Of a stretch of DNA of 64,000 nt, positions 18,123 to 29,000 are shown piece by piece; within the stretch, counting starts at the first letter, position 1, and each line of letters begins with the position of its first letter. The translations under genes and the position numbers were made by a program. The notes below the pieces were generated by a model. It did not search any database. It was given only the letters and a program-made list of their open reading frames with translations, and was not told where the DNA came from. The DNA is from a virus. Where the stretch lies: positions 58,194 to 122,193 of IMG/VR virus record IMGVR_UViG_3300035180_001563; one strand, given 5' to 3'.

Positions 18123-19511
18123 TTAAGCTAAGGACATGCCTGAGACATTAATTTTACCATAATAATCAGCACTGTTACCAAGAGATGTTGCCTTGTTAAC
18201 AAATGTTGCTTTACCATAACGAGTCATCAAACTGACAACAGGTTGGAAAGTCACTGGGTTGATAACAACACCAGAAGACATTAATGGAATGTAAGGACAG
18301 TAGAAGTAACCTGTGTCTATTTCTCCGTTTCCGCCTTTGTAACCAACAAGAATACTGTCGTTACCTGTTCCACCGATATCTGTAGTATCAACTTGGTTCC
18401 ACAAGTAGCTGTAAACCTTGATAGTACCATTCAATGTACCTGCAAGCATTGTGTTGTTAGGTCCCTTGAAAGAACCCTGAACGGCAGGAGCAAAAACGCT
18501 CTTAGCAGCAGATTGAAGAACGGAAACAACCATTGGGGATACAACGATGAAGTTACCAGCACCACGACGAGTCTTACGAGCAATTTCGTTCGCAACGTAA
18601 TTGATCATCACGCCAAGGTTAGCTAAACGATCGCCAACGAAAGTTGGGCGATAGTAACCAGGAGCAGCAGGTAGTGAACCGTCGAAAGATGCAACTGTTC
18701 CAGCAAGACCTAGAAGGTCGTTAATAATTTCGTTATCAATTTCTTGAACGATTTCTGCGGAGAGAGCCTTAGTCATTTCGTTTTCTAGATCAAGACCATG
18801 TTGAGATTGCATATCTTGCATAGCCTCAATTGTCCAACCAGCTTGTAACTTACGTGAACCAGCTTCAACAGCTTGGGACACAACTTCAACGCCCATCTTA
18901 CGACCACCTGAACCTTCAATATATGAACCACCACCACCATGAAGTGAACCAGCGGCGCCATAAGGACCAGTGGCAGCAGCATCAAGAGCTGAAGGCCATG
19001 CATGACCAGTTTCTGTTACTCCAGCGATTGCGCCTGGAGCAGGAGCACCCATACCACCAGCACCAGCAGCCTGTGCAACGTCAGTAGCACCAGCATAGAA
19101 ACGGCGAACTGCGTTTAAGTTACCAAAAGCTTCAAAGTCTGTTGGATCAACGGTACCTGGAATATTACCAATACCATTGTCGATTGCACCAGTAGCAGCA
19201 GCACCAGCAATACTTTCGTTGTACTTGTAACGCAATGTATAAACTAGTCCAACTGGACCTTGCATTGGTTGTACACCGACGATTTCTGTAGCAATTGTGC
19301 TAGGAATAATACGACGAATCATTGGGATGATGATCTTACGGAAACCAGCAATTGCGCTAGTGTCTGTAGATCCTGAAGCAGCTGTTTCTGCCAATACTTG
19401 TTTTCTTTGATTCTCTAAAAGGGTACCTGTGACTTCACGTCTTGTTCCATCAAGACCTTCTAACAGGGCTTCTTTAATTTCGCCCCAATTTTCATGTAGT
19501 TCGTTTAACAT
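18123..19511 (-). CDS. 23: major capsid protein gp23
   Basis: 462 residues; T4 gp23 is 521 before cleavage. Seen: the N-terminal scaffold-facing helices with likely protease sites of the L-x-E type (LLE at 31-33, LAE at 40-42 just before TAASG), GFRKIIIPMIRRIIPSTIAT, a glycine/alanine-rich insertion (150-215), ARKTRRGAGNFIVVSPMVVS, and a C-terminal ATFVNKATSLG. It builds hexamers of the prohead shell and is matured by gp21. It is last in the 20-67-21-22-23 order, with a strong terminator behind it. Ribosome site AGGAG. Confidence 0.95.
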   Translation of the reverse strand: MLNELHENWGEIKEALLEGLDGTRREVTGTLLENQRKQVLAETAASGSTDTSAIAGFRKIIIPMIRRIIPSTIATEIVGVQPMQGPVGLVYTLRYKYNESIAGAAATGAIDNGIGNIPGTVDPTDFEAFGNLNAVRRFYAGATDVAQAAGAGGMGAPAPGAIAGVTETGHAWPSALDAAATGPYGAAGSLHGGGGSYIEGSGGRKMGVEVVSQAVEAGSRKLQAGWTIEAMQDMQSQHGLDLENEMTKALSAEIVQEIDNEIINDLLGLAGTVASFDGSLPAAPGYYRPTFVGDRLANLGVMINYVANEIARKTRRGAGNFIVVSPMVVSVLQSAAKSVFAPAVQGSFKGPNNTMLAGTLNGTIKVYSYLWNQVDTTDIGGTGNDSILVGYKGGNGEIDTGYFYCPYIPLMSSGVVINPVTFQPVVSLMTRYGKATFVNKATSLGNSADYYGKINVSGMSLA

Positions 19512-19541
19512 TTTTTAATACTCCTGTAGTAAGTTAAATGA

Positions 19542-20492
19542 TTAGTTAAGACCTGCAAGGCGTTTCCAAGATTCAGTAACTGCTTCAGACATAGCTTTCT
19601 TGTCGTCGACATCTTCTTCCTCTTCTTCGGTGTCACCTGTTTTTACTTTAAACTTCTTGTCATCGTCTTTTTTATCTTTGACCGCCTTCTTAGCGCGCTC
19701 TTCAATCACGGACTTACTTTCAGCAAGTACTTCATCTTCCTTCTCTGATTCTTTGTCCACAGACTCTTTCAATACACGACCGATAAAGGTCTTGTATGCT
19801 TCTTCCAAACCCTCTGTAGGAACACTCTTGAGAATTGTTTCCATAATCTCATATTGTTTTCCGGAAAGTGGTTTTAAAACTTTTTCCATACGAATCTTGC
19901 GTTCCAATCCTGCAAGTTTCTTTTCTGCTTGCTTACGACCCTCAGTAGCTTGCTCATAACTTTCACGAACATCACGAAGCTCAGCTTCTGTTGAATCTTC
20001 ATCGATGAAACTCTTACGATATTCTTGTACGAAAGATTCAAAAACTTTCTTACCAAATTGAAGTTTCTTAGCTTCTTGAATATCTTCAGTTAATTCTTCA
20101 AATTCAGCCTGTAAGCGAATTTCTAAGAATGCATCTAACTTTTCAATAAGTTCAGCAAGATCTTCTTGTAGTTCTGTAGCCATCTCATGCTTAGCTTCTA
20201 CCAAACGACTTGCATACTCTGCCTCAAGATTACGGAATGCAGAGATGTCTTCTCTTAATTCAGCAATTTCATTCTTAAGGTAGTCTTCAACTTTAAAATC
20301 AATAGCTTCAATCAAAACGTCACGTTCGTTGATCCACTGTTCAGTTAATTCAATACGAACTTGTTCAGTTGCGTCACGTTTTGCAGCTTCTACGGCTTCC
20401 TGAAGGTGAGACTTCATTGCTTCTTCCAATTCAGTCTTTGTTTCTTCAGAAAGAACCTCTGCTTCAAGTAATTTTTTCAGAAGTTCATCCAT
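19542..20492 (-). CDS. 22: prohead core scaffolding protein gp22
   Basis: 316 residues (T4: 269), almost entirely charged helix with long coiled-coil stretches (for example REDISAFRNLEAEYASRLVE and EQATEGRKQAEKKLAGLERK). It has many L/I-x-E sites for gp21, which degrades it in the prohead. The C-terminus is acidic and lysine-rich (GDTEEEEEDVDDKKA), ending ESWKRLAGLN. It lies between gp21 and gp23 as in T4. Ribosome site AGGAGAG; a late box stands upstream. Confidence 0.9.
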   Translation of the reverse strand: MDELLKKLLEAEVLSEETKTELEEAMKSHLQEAVEAAKRDATEQVRIELTEQWINERDVLIEAIDFKVEDYLKNEIAELREDISAFRNLEAEYASRLVEAKHEMATELQEDLAELIEKLDAFLEIRLQAEFEELTEDIQEAKKLQFGKKVFESFVQEYRKSFIDEDSTEAELRDVRESYEQATEGRKQAEKKLAGLERKIRMEKVLKPLSGKQYEIMETILKSVPTEGLEEAYKTFIGRVLKESVDKESEKEDEVLAESKSVIEERAKKAVKDKKDDDKKFKVKTGDTEEEEEDVDDKKAMSEAVTESWKRLAGLN

Positions 20493-20515
20493 GTTACTCT
20501 CCTTTGTATGTTAAT

Positions 20516-20523
20516 TATTTATA
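20516..20523 (-). promoter_or_regulatory. late promoter TATAAATA before gp22-gp23
   Basis: Perfect TATAAATA on the minus strand, 24 bases before the gp22 start, which would drive strong late expression of scaffold and capsid. The rest of the 130-base gp21-gp22 gap shows nothing recognisable. Confidence 0.68.
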
Positions 20524-20622
20524 AATCGCTTATTTTTCAAGGGGTAATCAGTTTTACTGTTTTATAAATCCCCGTAAAAACAACAAGTTACAAAATCTTT
20601 TTTTCTAGTAAAATTTGAAAAA

Positions 20623-21258
20623 TTATTTTTTTATGAACAAATTTTCGCTTAAAAATTTAAGAATCTCTTGTTTAAAATATTTTTGTGCTGCTGGATCGTG
20701 CTGAAGTTGTTCTGCCAAAGTTAAAACACTTCTTCCACTCTTCACCATCTCTAGTGATTCATATATTGAAGCTGGCATAGCTCCTGGAGCTGATGGTGTT
20801 GCAACTATGTCTACGGTAACAAAAGAAAAGTTTTTCACTTGACCATGATCACCAACTTCACCAGCACCTCTAGAACTCACTCCAAGGCGAACACCACTTT
20901 CGACTAACGTCTTAGCAATATTCCCCATAGGGGTAGGTAAAAGTTTTGCTCGACCACACGCATTCGTTCCTTCCATTCTTAAATCTGTGATTGCATGAGA
21001 TATGCGATCCAAATTGATGGAAAGAGTTTGTGGGTGGTCAAGTTCACCAAAAATACCATTCATTTCTTGTATCTTCGTTGATGCTTCCAGTACTGCACGA
21101 GATATTTCACCTAAAGGATAAACTCTATTGTTTCTGTTTTTAATGTCAGCTTGCATAAAGACACCAGACAACCAAACGTTTTTCCCATCAGAAGAAGATT
21201 CTTGAATAATCCCACTTTGAGCTGGGGACAGTTCCTCTATTAATAATTGAGTACTCAT
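20623..21258 (-). CDS. 21: prohead maturation protease gp21
   Basis: 211 residues, as in T4 (212). Serine protease of the herpesvirus-assemblin-like fold that cleaves the core and capsid proteins after L/I-x-E. The catalytic His is in GELDHP (H75) and the Ser in GVSSRGAG (S128/S129), with the third conserved part in VDIVATPSAPGAM. The first segment LSGVFMQADIKNRNNRVYPL is typical. It self-processes in T4. It lies between gp67 and gp22. Confidence 0.93.
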   Translation of the reverse strand: MSTQLLIEELSPAQSGIIQESSSDGKNVWLSGVFMQADIKNRNNRVYPLGEISRAVLEASTKIQEMNGIFGELDHPQTLSINLDRISHAITDLRMEGTNACGRAKLLPTPMGNIAKTLVESGVRLGVSSRGAGEVGDHGQVKNFSFVTVDIVATPSAPGAMPASIYESLEMVKSGRSVLTLAEQLQHDPAAQKYFKQEILKFLSENLFIKK

Positions 21259-21279
21259 ATCTTTCTCCCTTTAGTGAGA

Positions 21280-21582
21280 TTATTCATCCTCATCTTTTTT
21301 TGACTCTTTTGACTTGCTGGGCTTATCCTCTGACTCATCGTCATCGTCATCCTCATCGTCATCTTCATCATCTTCGTCTGAGTCATCGTCCTTCTTGTCT
21401 TCGTCTTCGATTTCCCCATCGTCCTTCTTGTTTTCGTCGTCTTTGTCTTTCTCTTCATCCTTGTCTTCAGCTTCTACAACGGATTTCATTTTTTCGACGA
21501 CGTAAGTACGGAAAATGTCTCGAGCCTTTTCCTCATCTTCATTGATCATTGCATCAACAAGGGCTTTAAGTTCCTCTTTCAT
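21280..21582 (-). CDS. 67: prohead core protein gp67-like
   Basis: 100 residues: a short helical head (MKEELKALVDAMINEDEEKA, then RDIFRTYVVEKMKSV), then an extremely acidic Asp/Glu/Lys tail. T4 gp67 (80 residues) has the same plan and the same place between genes 20 and 21. It is part of the scaffold core that shapes the prohead and is cut by gp21. T4 also has gene 68 here; I see none. Ribosome site AGGAG. Confidence 0.82.
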   Translation of the reverse strand: MKEELKALVDAMINEDEEKARDIFRTYVVEKMKSVVEAEDKDEEKDKDDENKKDDGEIEDEDKKDDDSDEDDEDDDEDDDDDESEDKPSKSKESKKDEDE

Positions 21583-21670
21583 AATTAAATCTCCTTTGGT
21601 TGTTATGGGTTTTGTTGTTCTGTAAATACATACAGTCCGACGATTAATATTTAGTTAAGAAGAATGTATA

Positions 21671-21699
21671 ATCAAAGGGTTACACCTAACCCTTTGATA
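21671..21699 (-). terminator. hairpin after portal gene, no T tract
   Basis: The stem ATCAAAGGGTTA / TAACCCTTTGAT lies 31 bases past the gp20 stop. It lacks a clear T run, so it may be an mRNA-stabilising or processing hairpin rather than a terminator. Confidence 0.45.
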
Positions 21700-21729
21700 T
21701 ATATAAGAAAAAATAAAAAATAATTTGAT

Positions 21730-23397
21730 TTAAATTGGTTTTTCACCACCAGGAGCAGGTACTTCTGCAATGTTAGGTCCACCAGAACCACTAGGACCTT
21801 CACCTTCAGTGCCAGGTTCGGAAAGTCCAAAGTCTCCCCCTACTCCACCACCTACTCCACCACCTACTCCACCAAATCCAACTTCTTGTTCTCCACCATA
21901 TATGTTCTGTAAATCTGAACTATTAGGTGTTTGTTTTATCCCCTTTTCTTGGCGAATCAACATTTCATTTTGTGCAATTTCATCATCAGATAACTGCAGA
22001 TATCTGGCTAGTATAAATCGTTTGGATAGATAAGGAATTGTTTCGACTGAGTTAGCGTTGTTAATCAAACTTGTGTCAAGATCAGCACGTCTGTAATGCT
22101 CATAATTATTTGGAGCTGGTAATTTAATTTTATATAATGATTCATCAATGTTGATGTTGCAATCACGGAGATACATCTTGAACTCTCTGTCAAGAGTTTG
22201 TTCCAATGGAGATTGTAATCTTGACACAAAACGAGCAAACTGTAATTCCTCAATATATGCTGCTCCAACCTTACCATCGTTAAACATACCACCACCTTCT
22301 CCGCCTGGCTTCATCCAGGAACGGGGAACACGTAGACCTCTCAGTACTTTCTCAACCCAATATTCCAAGTCGTTAATCTCACCAAGATTACCTCCACCTG
22401 GAAGAGTTTCAATTTTGGACCCTCGACCATCAGCTGTGGATGCAAAGAAAAAGTCTTCCGTCATACTTTGTGGATTGTAAACAGAATCAATAGATTCTTT
22501 TCCACCTACCGAAGATGGAATCTTCTTTTGTCTAATTTCATTCTTCACTGTTTCCAGATATTGTTTGACCCGGTGAGGAGGCATCTTACCCACATCTACG
22601 TAAAACACTCTTCTTTCAGGAGCACGAACAATACGGTAAATAATCACAGCATCTTCCAGTAACTCTTTTTGCTTATGAGACCTGTACACGCTTCGGAGAA
22701 CTGAATCTCCAAATGGAGCTGATTCAGACATATCATCATTTAATGTGAATCTAACTATATCCTGTATCGGAACATACGATGTTTCATACGGTTCTCCTGT
22801 AGATACAGTATTCATTCCAGATGTTCCACCTCCTGGTGCTCCACCAGCAGTTCGAGGTTTTTTGGTATCAATCCGTACAACAAAACCCATAACCTTTGTC
22901 ACGTTTTCATGGTCTACGATTGCTGCAAGTACGTTTGTTGCTGGAATCCACTCCCATTGATTGTGTGGAGAATTTTTCTTAAAAAAGCAGTCACCATACT
23001 TAATAGTGTTTCTTGCAATTTTAAACATTCTATTGTCCCAAGCATGAATACCAGTCCAGTGACGTAATGCTGCCCGAATGGTCATAACAAGAGAGTCTTC
23101 AACCTGTTGTCCCTCTTCAATTTGCATTTCTATATCTAAAGCTAAACCTGTATTGACGTTTGATGTTGTCATTTCTTCAGCTATTGTATCCAGAGCACGA
23201 GTGACTTCCACATCGTTGTCCATAATGTCATATTCTCTGTATCTGGTGAGTCGAGTAGCAGAACCTTGGACTAAACGTTGATACCATGTATAATTTCCAT
23301 ATGCAGCATATTGACCATCTACACCTTGACTGTCTTGAACTGCAACTACTTCAGGTCTTGAAGATGCAAATTTAAAATAATCTACAAATTTTCCCAT
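21730..23397 (-). CDS. 20: portal vertex protein gp20
   Basis: 555 residues (T4: 524). The dodecameric portal nucleates the prohead and carries the DNA channel. Seen: YTWYQRLVQGSATRLTRYRE, YDIMDNDVEVTRALDTIAEE, the stem region YRIVRAPERRVFYVDVGKMP, GGNLGEINDLEYWVEKVLRG, LRVPRSWM and LEQTLDREFKMYLRD. The C-terminal tail is Gly/Pro-rich, with a GGVGGGVGG run (about 510-545) that is likely disordered. It is first of the head operon, with a perfect late box and AGGAG. Confidence 0.94.
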   Translation of the reverse strand: MGKFVDYFKFASSRPEVVAVQDSQGVDGQYAAYGNYTWYQRLVQGSATRLTRYREYDIMDNDVEVTRALDTIAEEMTTSNVNTGLALDIEMQIEEGQQVEDSLVMTIRAALRHWTGIHAWDNRMFKIARNTIKYGDCFFKKNSPHNQWEWIPATNVLAAIVDHENVTKVMGFVVRIDTKKPRTAGGAPGGGTSGMNTVSTGEPYETSYVPIQDIVRFTLNDDMSESAPFGDSVLRSVYRSHKQKELLEDAVIIYRIVRAPERRVFYVDVGKMPPHRVKQYLETVKNEIRQKKIPSSVGGKESIDSVYNPQSMTEDFFFASTADGRGSKIETLPGGGNLGEINDLEYWVEKVLRGLRVPRSWMKPGGEGGGMFNDGKVGAAYIEELQFARFVSRLQSPLEQTLDREFKMYLRDCNINIDESLYKIKLPAPNNYEHYRRADLDTSLINNANSVETIPYLSKRFILARYLQLSDDEIAQNEMLIRQEKGIKQTPNSSDLQNIYGGEQEVGFGGVGGGVGGGVGGDFGLSEPGTEGEGPSGSGGPNIAEVPAPGGEKPI

Positions 23398-23420
23398 TTT
23401 ATAACACTCCTAATATTTTA

Positions 23421-23428
23421 TATTTATA
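23421..23428 (-). promoter_or_regulatory. late promoter TATAAATA before gp20
   Basis: Perfect TATAAATA on the minus strand, 24 bases before the portal start codon, placed right behind the stop of the HE gene. Confidence 0.68.
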
Positions 23429-23452
23429 GTATCGTGAATGGGGTGTAATTTA

Positions 23453-24355
23453 TTATATTACTAATGCTCTTATTATCTCTGTGATATCGTTAAACTTATC
23501 ATACTTTATAACATGTAAATTGTGTTCTTGGGCTCTAGCGTATTGTTTTTTAAGCGAATCACGATACTTCATCTCAGTGTAACGTTGGTTTGACTTGTGA
23601 AAAAAATGATGTTTTTTGTAGTGTTGTTCCCCATTATACTCAATTAGTATACGTTTTGATGGAACGTAAAAATCAAAAATCAGCAACTGATCTTTATATC
23701 TGACCCGATATTGAAATTCATAAGATATCATGCATTCATCAAGTATCATTTGAATTTGTTTCTCTCCTCTCGACATAGAGCAATAAGGACACCCTTCTCC
23801 AGATAAATGTTTGTTTGGAGTTTGTGTAAATTCTCCATGTTTATTACAAATAATACGCACCTTTTTTCTTGCTCCAAGATAATCAACTTGTGAGTAATCA
23901 TAACGGTTACCGTGTATTTTGGTGAATTTTTCTTTTATATTCAAACTATGGTTTTTTATTTGTAACATCGATACAACTTGTTTGGAACATAACATACATC
24001 CTGAATTTTTGTTAATTACATTATCAAAAGAAGCACTCCATGTATAATTACATGTGTTACAAGTCCATTGAACTTTTTGTTTATATTTTACAAACTCACC
24101 CTCGAACGATAAATTTTTATGCTTAAGCTTTGTTAGTATTTGTTGCATCGATTGATGCTTGCCTGCACATTTTGGACACCCTTGCTTAGAATTTATATGA
24201 GCGTCAGGAGTTTGGTTGAATACCCCATGTACAGGACATTTAATATTAATTTTTGTTTTTGCATTTACATATGTTGACAGGGTATAATCATATTTAAAGT
24301 TATGTACATTGTTTGACTTTTTTACAAAATCTTCTTGACTTGCGCCTTTTCCCAT
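23453..24355 (-). CDS. homing endonuclease with zinc modules, next to gp20
   Basis: 300 residues. Two DUF723-type zinc modules, each with an H-x-x-KYDY or HGNRYDY start, a CPVHG or CNKHG knuckle and a GCPKC or GCPYC knuckle, flank a CNTCNYTW zinc ribbon. The C-terminal EDxHD-type nuclease has SRGEKQIQMILD, LLIFDFYVPSKR, ILIEYNGEQHYKK, then YRDSLKKQYARAQEHNLHVI. It differs from the WHS group by EQHY in place of YWHS. It lies upstream of the portal gene on the same strand and is divergent from the next HE gene. Confidence 0.82.
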   Translation of the reverse strand: MGKGASQEDFVKKSNNVHNFKYDYTLSTYVNAKTKINIKCPVHGVFNQTPDAHINSKQGCPKCAGKHQSMQQILTKLKHKNLSFEGEFVKYKQKVQWTCNTCNYTWSASFDNVINKNSGCMLCSKQVVSMLQIKNHSLNIKEKFTKIHGNRYDYSQVDYLGARKKVRIICNKHGEFTQTPNKHLSGEGCPYCSMSRGEKQIQMILDECMISYEFQYRVRYKDQLLIFDFYVPSKRILIEYNGEQHYKKHHFFHKSNQRYTEMKYRDSLKKQYARAQEHNLHVIKYDKFNDITEIIRALVI

Positions 24356-24446
24356 TATATGACTCCACGTTCTATGTATTTAGAGAAAGAATGTTTTAGG
24401 TAATTTAAGCGTGTATGAGAAAGTTGCTTCCCAGTACTAAACGCTG

Positions 24447-24454
24447 TATAAATA
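24447..24454 (+). promoter_or_regulatory. late promoter TATAAATA for the plus-strand HE gene
   Basis: Perfect TATAAATA, 24 bases before the ATG at 24478. It lies inside the longer open frame that begins at 24415, so the real start is the later ATG, which has AGGAA just upstream. Confidence 0.65.
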
Positions 24455-24477
24455 CATTATATTATTTAGGAACGTAT

Positions 24478-26037
24478 ATGCACGACGAGTTGAAAGAAGC
24501 GTTTGAATCTGGTACTACCATACGAAATAAGACTCCATTATATAAACTGCTGTCTGATAATACCCAACACTTACCTAGTGATTATTTACCTAGACAAAAA
24601 TTGTGGCACTTATATTTCAATACCACAGAAAATCCGGGATGTAAAATATGTGGAAAATCGATTCAGTGGGAGTCGGCAGCAAAAACAGCTGATCAGAAGT
24701 ATCGAACATACTGCTCACGTAAATGTCAATGGTCTGATCCAGAAATTAAGGATAAGAAATACCAAACTGAACTACAACGATATGGTGCAGGACGACCTAC
24801 TGTAGTAGACAAGACTAAAGTAACTAATAACATAAAATATGGCTCTGATTACGCTATCCAACAAGACGAGTATAAGCAAAAACAATCAAATACTGTATTA
24901 TCCAAATATGGAGTGCTTAACATTACTCAATACAAACCTGCACTGAAAAAACGAGATCAAACTAATCTTTCATTGTTCGGTGTGAGATCTCATGCACAAC
25001 AACACTTACCTGATGATGTAGTTATGAAATTGGGTGATTACGACTGGATGAATACTCAACATACAATCAATAAAAAATCAGTAATTGAAATTGCGCAAGA
25101 GTTGAATATTAACTATGAGATTGTATCAAGACATTTAAAATTTCACGATATTTCAATACAACATTACCCTTCATCGTCTTCATACGAAAATCAAATATAT
25201 GATTTTTTGTGTACAATATTAGATTCTATAGATATACAAAGAAATAATAAATCAATACTCAATCCAAAACATATTGATTTTTACATTGAAAAATACAATT
25301 TAGCAATTGAATTTAATGGAATATATTGGCACAGTGAACAAGTTAATCCAGATCGTAGATATCATTTAGACAAAACAAATAAAGCATTAGCACAGAATAT
25401 TGAACTAATTCAAATATATGAATCTGAGTGGATACTTAAACAAGAACTTGTAAAGAGTATTTTACGAAGTAAATTGAAGCAAACTACCAATACCATTTTC
25501 GCAAGAAAATGTGACATTCGTGAGGTCGATAAACAACAAGCAAAACGGTTTTTGGATGAAAATCATATACAAGGAAATACATATAGTTCTGTTAATATAG
25601 CATTATTTTATCAAAATAAAATGGTAGAACTTATCACGTTTGGAACACCTAGATTTTCTAAAAAATATCAATATGAATTGGTAAGATTGTGTTCATTACA
25701 AAATCATTCCATTGTTGGAGGAGTTTCGAAAATATTTAAATATTTCGTTAAAAAGTATAATCCCAACTCAGTGATTTCATATAATGACAAACGGTGGGGA
25801 ACTGGTGCTGTCTATTCAAATTTAGGTTTTAAATTTTCTCATGCATCATCCCCAAACTATTGGTATTTCAAAAGTGGAGATTTAACACTACACTCAAGAG
25901 TCAAATTCCAGAAACATAAATTGCAGTCAATTCTTAATGTGTATGATTCTTCCCTGACTGAGTGGGAAAATATGATTGTAAATGGTTATAATAGGATATG
26001 GGACTGTGGAAACAATATATGGGAATGGTATCCATGA
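24478..26037 (+). CDS. freestanding Vsr-like homing endonuclease between gp20 and tape measure
   Basis: 519 residues from the ATG chosen because of the late box and AGGAA. Domains: a cysteine cluster (CKICG ... YCSRKC); repeat motifs RYGAGRPT, KYGSDYAIQ, KYGVLNITQ and LFGVRSHAQ; a helix-turn-helix near SVIEIAQELNINYEIVSRHL; the nuclease (YENQIYDFL, PKHIDFYIEKY, LAIEFNGIYWHSE, IYESEW); and the C-terminal module (ARKCDIRE, ENHIQGNT, VGGVSKIFKYFV, YNDKRWGTGAVYSNLGF, RIWDCG). The stop is immediately followed by the converging tape measure stop on the other strand, with no spacer. Confidence 0.85.
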   Translation: MHDELKEAFESGTTIRNKTPLYKLLSDNTQHLPSDYLPRQKLWHLYFNTTENPGCKICGKSIQWESAAKTADQKYRTYCSRKCQWSDPEIKDKKYQTELQRYGAGRPTVVDKTKVTNNIKYGSDYAIQQDEYKQKQSNTVLSKYGVLNITQYKPALKKRDQTNLSLFGVRSHAQQHLPDDVVMKLGDYDWMNTQHTINKKSVIEIAQELNINYEIVSRHLKFHDISIQHYPSSSSYENQIYDFLCTILDSIDIQRNNKSILNPKHIDFYIEKYNLAIEFNGIYWHSEQVNPDRRYHLDKTNKALAQNIELIQIYESEWILKQELVKSILRSKLKQTTNTIFARKCDIREVDKQQAKRFLDENHIQGNTYSSVNIALFYQNKMVELITFGTPRFSKKYQYELVRLCSLQNHSIVGGVSKIFKYFVKKYNPNSVISYNDKRWGTGAVYSNLGFKFSHASSPNYWYFKSGDLTLHSRVKFQKHKLQSILNVYDSSLTEWENMIVNGYNRIWDCGNNIWEWYP

Positions 26038-29000
26038 TTAAGTTCTTTTTGGAGCGTTTGCTGTTGGAGCAACAGCAGTCACTCTAGCTTCATGTGCTCT
26101 TAACATAGAGTTGGTGTTTATTTTTTCACTCTCAACAGCATAATAAGCATCTGCTAGTGTTGATGTTGCGTCACTAGTATCTTTAGTGAAATTATTATTT
26201 GTTGTCATTAATTTTACTAATTGTTGCATCGAGTTCTTTAAGTCTTCCATTAACTGAGCTTGAGTTTCCTGTGCTTCAACTGGACCTTCTACACCCTCAA
26301 CTTTAGGAGATGGTGTATAAGGAGATACTACTCTACTCAATCCAGTAGCTCCTCTTGCTACTGGTCCTATTTTATTTCTAGTTGGATTTGGGATTGCAGT
26401 CATCCTATCGAGTGTATTAAGTTTTGCTTCTGTCATTGATGCAGCACCTATGTCTCCTCGATTGTATGCATTGTTCGTATATGCGGTTAAATTAGTTTTG
26501 TTACCGACATCACTAGGTTGATTTGTGTTTTTGTCTTTGTTACCACCAAACCAATCTACAATAGAACCCCAAATGTTTTTAAAGAATGCTTTTGCTTTAT
26601 CCATATATTCACTTATAATTTTTCTTGCCCCAGACAGTATTTCAATTCCACTAGACACTGCCGATTTTGCAGATTCTCCAATAAAATCAAATGCTGAACC
26701 AATACCACTACGGATTTTTTGTCCAAGCCACGCACCAGCTTTAAAAGGTAAACTAAGCAAACCAAGACCTGAAGTTACTCCCGACTTCAGGCTCCCAGCA
26801 ACAAAATCAAATACTGAACCAAATCCTTTTCCAATCATCTTTCCCAAAGCCCCTCCACCTTCTCCCCCTAACCAACCCCCTATAGCTCCTCCAATAGCCC
26901 CACCAGCCCATGTTCCAACAGGACCTAAGAATGATCCTACAATTGCTCCAATCCATTCACCAGCTAAGGCACCTCCAGCTACCCCAGCTGCAGTTCCAAC
27001 TCCAGCTCCAACTCCAGCTCCAACGGATTTTCCTACCTTTCCTGAACTAGCGTATTCTTCAGTCCCTGCTGACACTCCAGAAAATATTCCAGCAATTGGT
27101 CCCAAAAATTTCATCAATTTTGGTGCAAATTCTCCAACATCCCTAGCCAATATAGCAGCTTTTGGTCCAACTTTTCCTTTTTTAAACACATCTAATACAT
27201 CTTTTCCCAACTGCATAACACCAGCTTTCTGAGCGAAAGCAAACATACCAACAGCAACACCAAATGCAGCAACCCATATTCCAAAATTCTTTGCAGCTGA
27301 ATCCATCAACGCTTCAGCTTTGATAGCTGTGCCTCCTGCCCCAACAGCACTACTCTTAATTACCTTTTGTATCTCTTTATCGATTTCTGCTTGTGATTTC
27401 CCCTTCTCTTTACCCAATCTTTGAGCTTCTTGTATTTTTTCAATGGTATCAGTCATTCCTACTGTTAATTGATCGAATGCATTTAGTCTAGCCTCTGCGG
27501 CGCTGGCTGCGCCACTATCCCCCCTATTGTATGCACTGGTCATTTGTTGTTGTAATTCTCCCCGTTTCTTGGCTGTTTCTTGCATCTCGGCCATCAGTTT
27601 CGGATTATCGAACTGTCTCATACGGATTAAATCCCCCATCTCCTTAGCCTTACCAGGATCAACTCCTATCATCATAGCGCCAGCAGTTATCTTTGCAGAA
27701 GTTTGATATCTTTGTCCGAGAGTTTGACTACGGAGTTTTTCCATTGCACCTGCTACAGCTATTGCCTTTTCAGCCGAAAGACCCATTGCTGACAATTCTT
27801 TTGCGCGTGCCAACATAGTTTTGTTCATCATAACTTGTTCTTGGCCAGACAACGTGTTTAAACTATCCTGGATCTCTGATGACTCCATTTGAGCTTCATA
27901 CAATTTCATCAATTCTTCCGAACTTTTTCCAGTGATTGCAGTCATCTCTCTCAAGTGTTTAGTCCATCTATTTGAACCTTGATCTATCGTTTCTCCACCT
28001 TGTTCATATGACTTGGTAAAATTTATTACTTCCATATTCAATGCAGCTGCTAATTTAGGATCCCCCGTTAATTCAAAAAACTTAGAATTATATTTTTCTA
28101 GATTTTTTGTGGTTTCTTCAATACCCTTACCACCAAACGCAGCTTGCGAATTTTGACCTAATATTTTCTGGAATTCTGATGCTGACAAAAACAGCTTCGT
28201 TGCTTCTGTAAACATCGGTGCAACACCAGTTGTATATGCAGCCCTAGCTACTTCTTTAAATTCCCCGTATGCTTTTGCTCCAAAATAAGTAACTGCTGCC
28301 GATGCAACGGATAATATAGAAAATCTGAGTGTACCAAGTATACTGGTAATTCCATTGGCGGAAGCTGCTTCTATATCTTTCGAACCAACACCCATCTTTC
28401 CTAATATACTAGCTTTCCCTCGTTCGTGAAGCTCTTTAACAAAACTGTGATCCATGTTATGAATAGACTCAACTGCTTTAACTGTTCCGTCAGACAACTG
28501 CATTAGTTTAGAATTAAGAACTCCTGTCGTTCCAGCGAGTCTTTTTTGTATTTCATTATAATCCTTGATCCCAGTTAAACCATCTAGTGACCCCCCAACC
28601 TTTTGCATTTCTTGTGACAATTTTCCCAAACCCTTCACAAATAAGGCTTCTGCTGCTGCTTTGCTTGTTGGATCTGTTGACTTGTCAAATAACTCTTTGG
28701 CTGTCTTAATCGACTTATTATATCCTTCCAGCTGAGCTGTTTGACTCCTCACGGTATCGATAAGATTGCTGAACTCTCCAGCCGTTCTAACTCCTTGAGA
28801 TTTAACTAAACTAGTTAGATAACTATTTCCTTTAACTATATCTTCTGCAGTCTTCTGTAATGCCTCCGGTAAATCCTTAGAAATTGTGCTTATATGCTCT
28901 GCAGTTCGTTCAACCTCACTAATTAGACTTGCAACCATATTACTGTGAATCTCTAAGTTTTTTGAAGTTTTCGTTGTTGCTGTGTTCAATTCTTTGAATT

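Noticed and set aside
21300-21545. His/Arg- or Ser-rich plus-strand frames opposite gp67
   Set aside because: They are reverse readings of the Asp/Glu codon run of the acidic core protein.
26525-27232. Plus-strand open frame rich in Pro/Ala
   Set aside because: It mirrors the glycine/alanine-rich part of the tape measure gene on the other strand; composition explains it.
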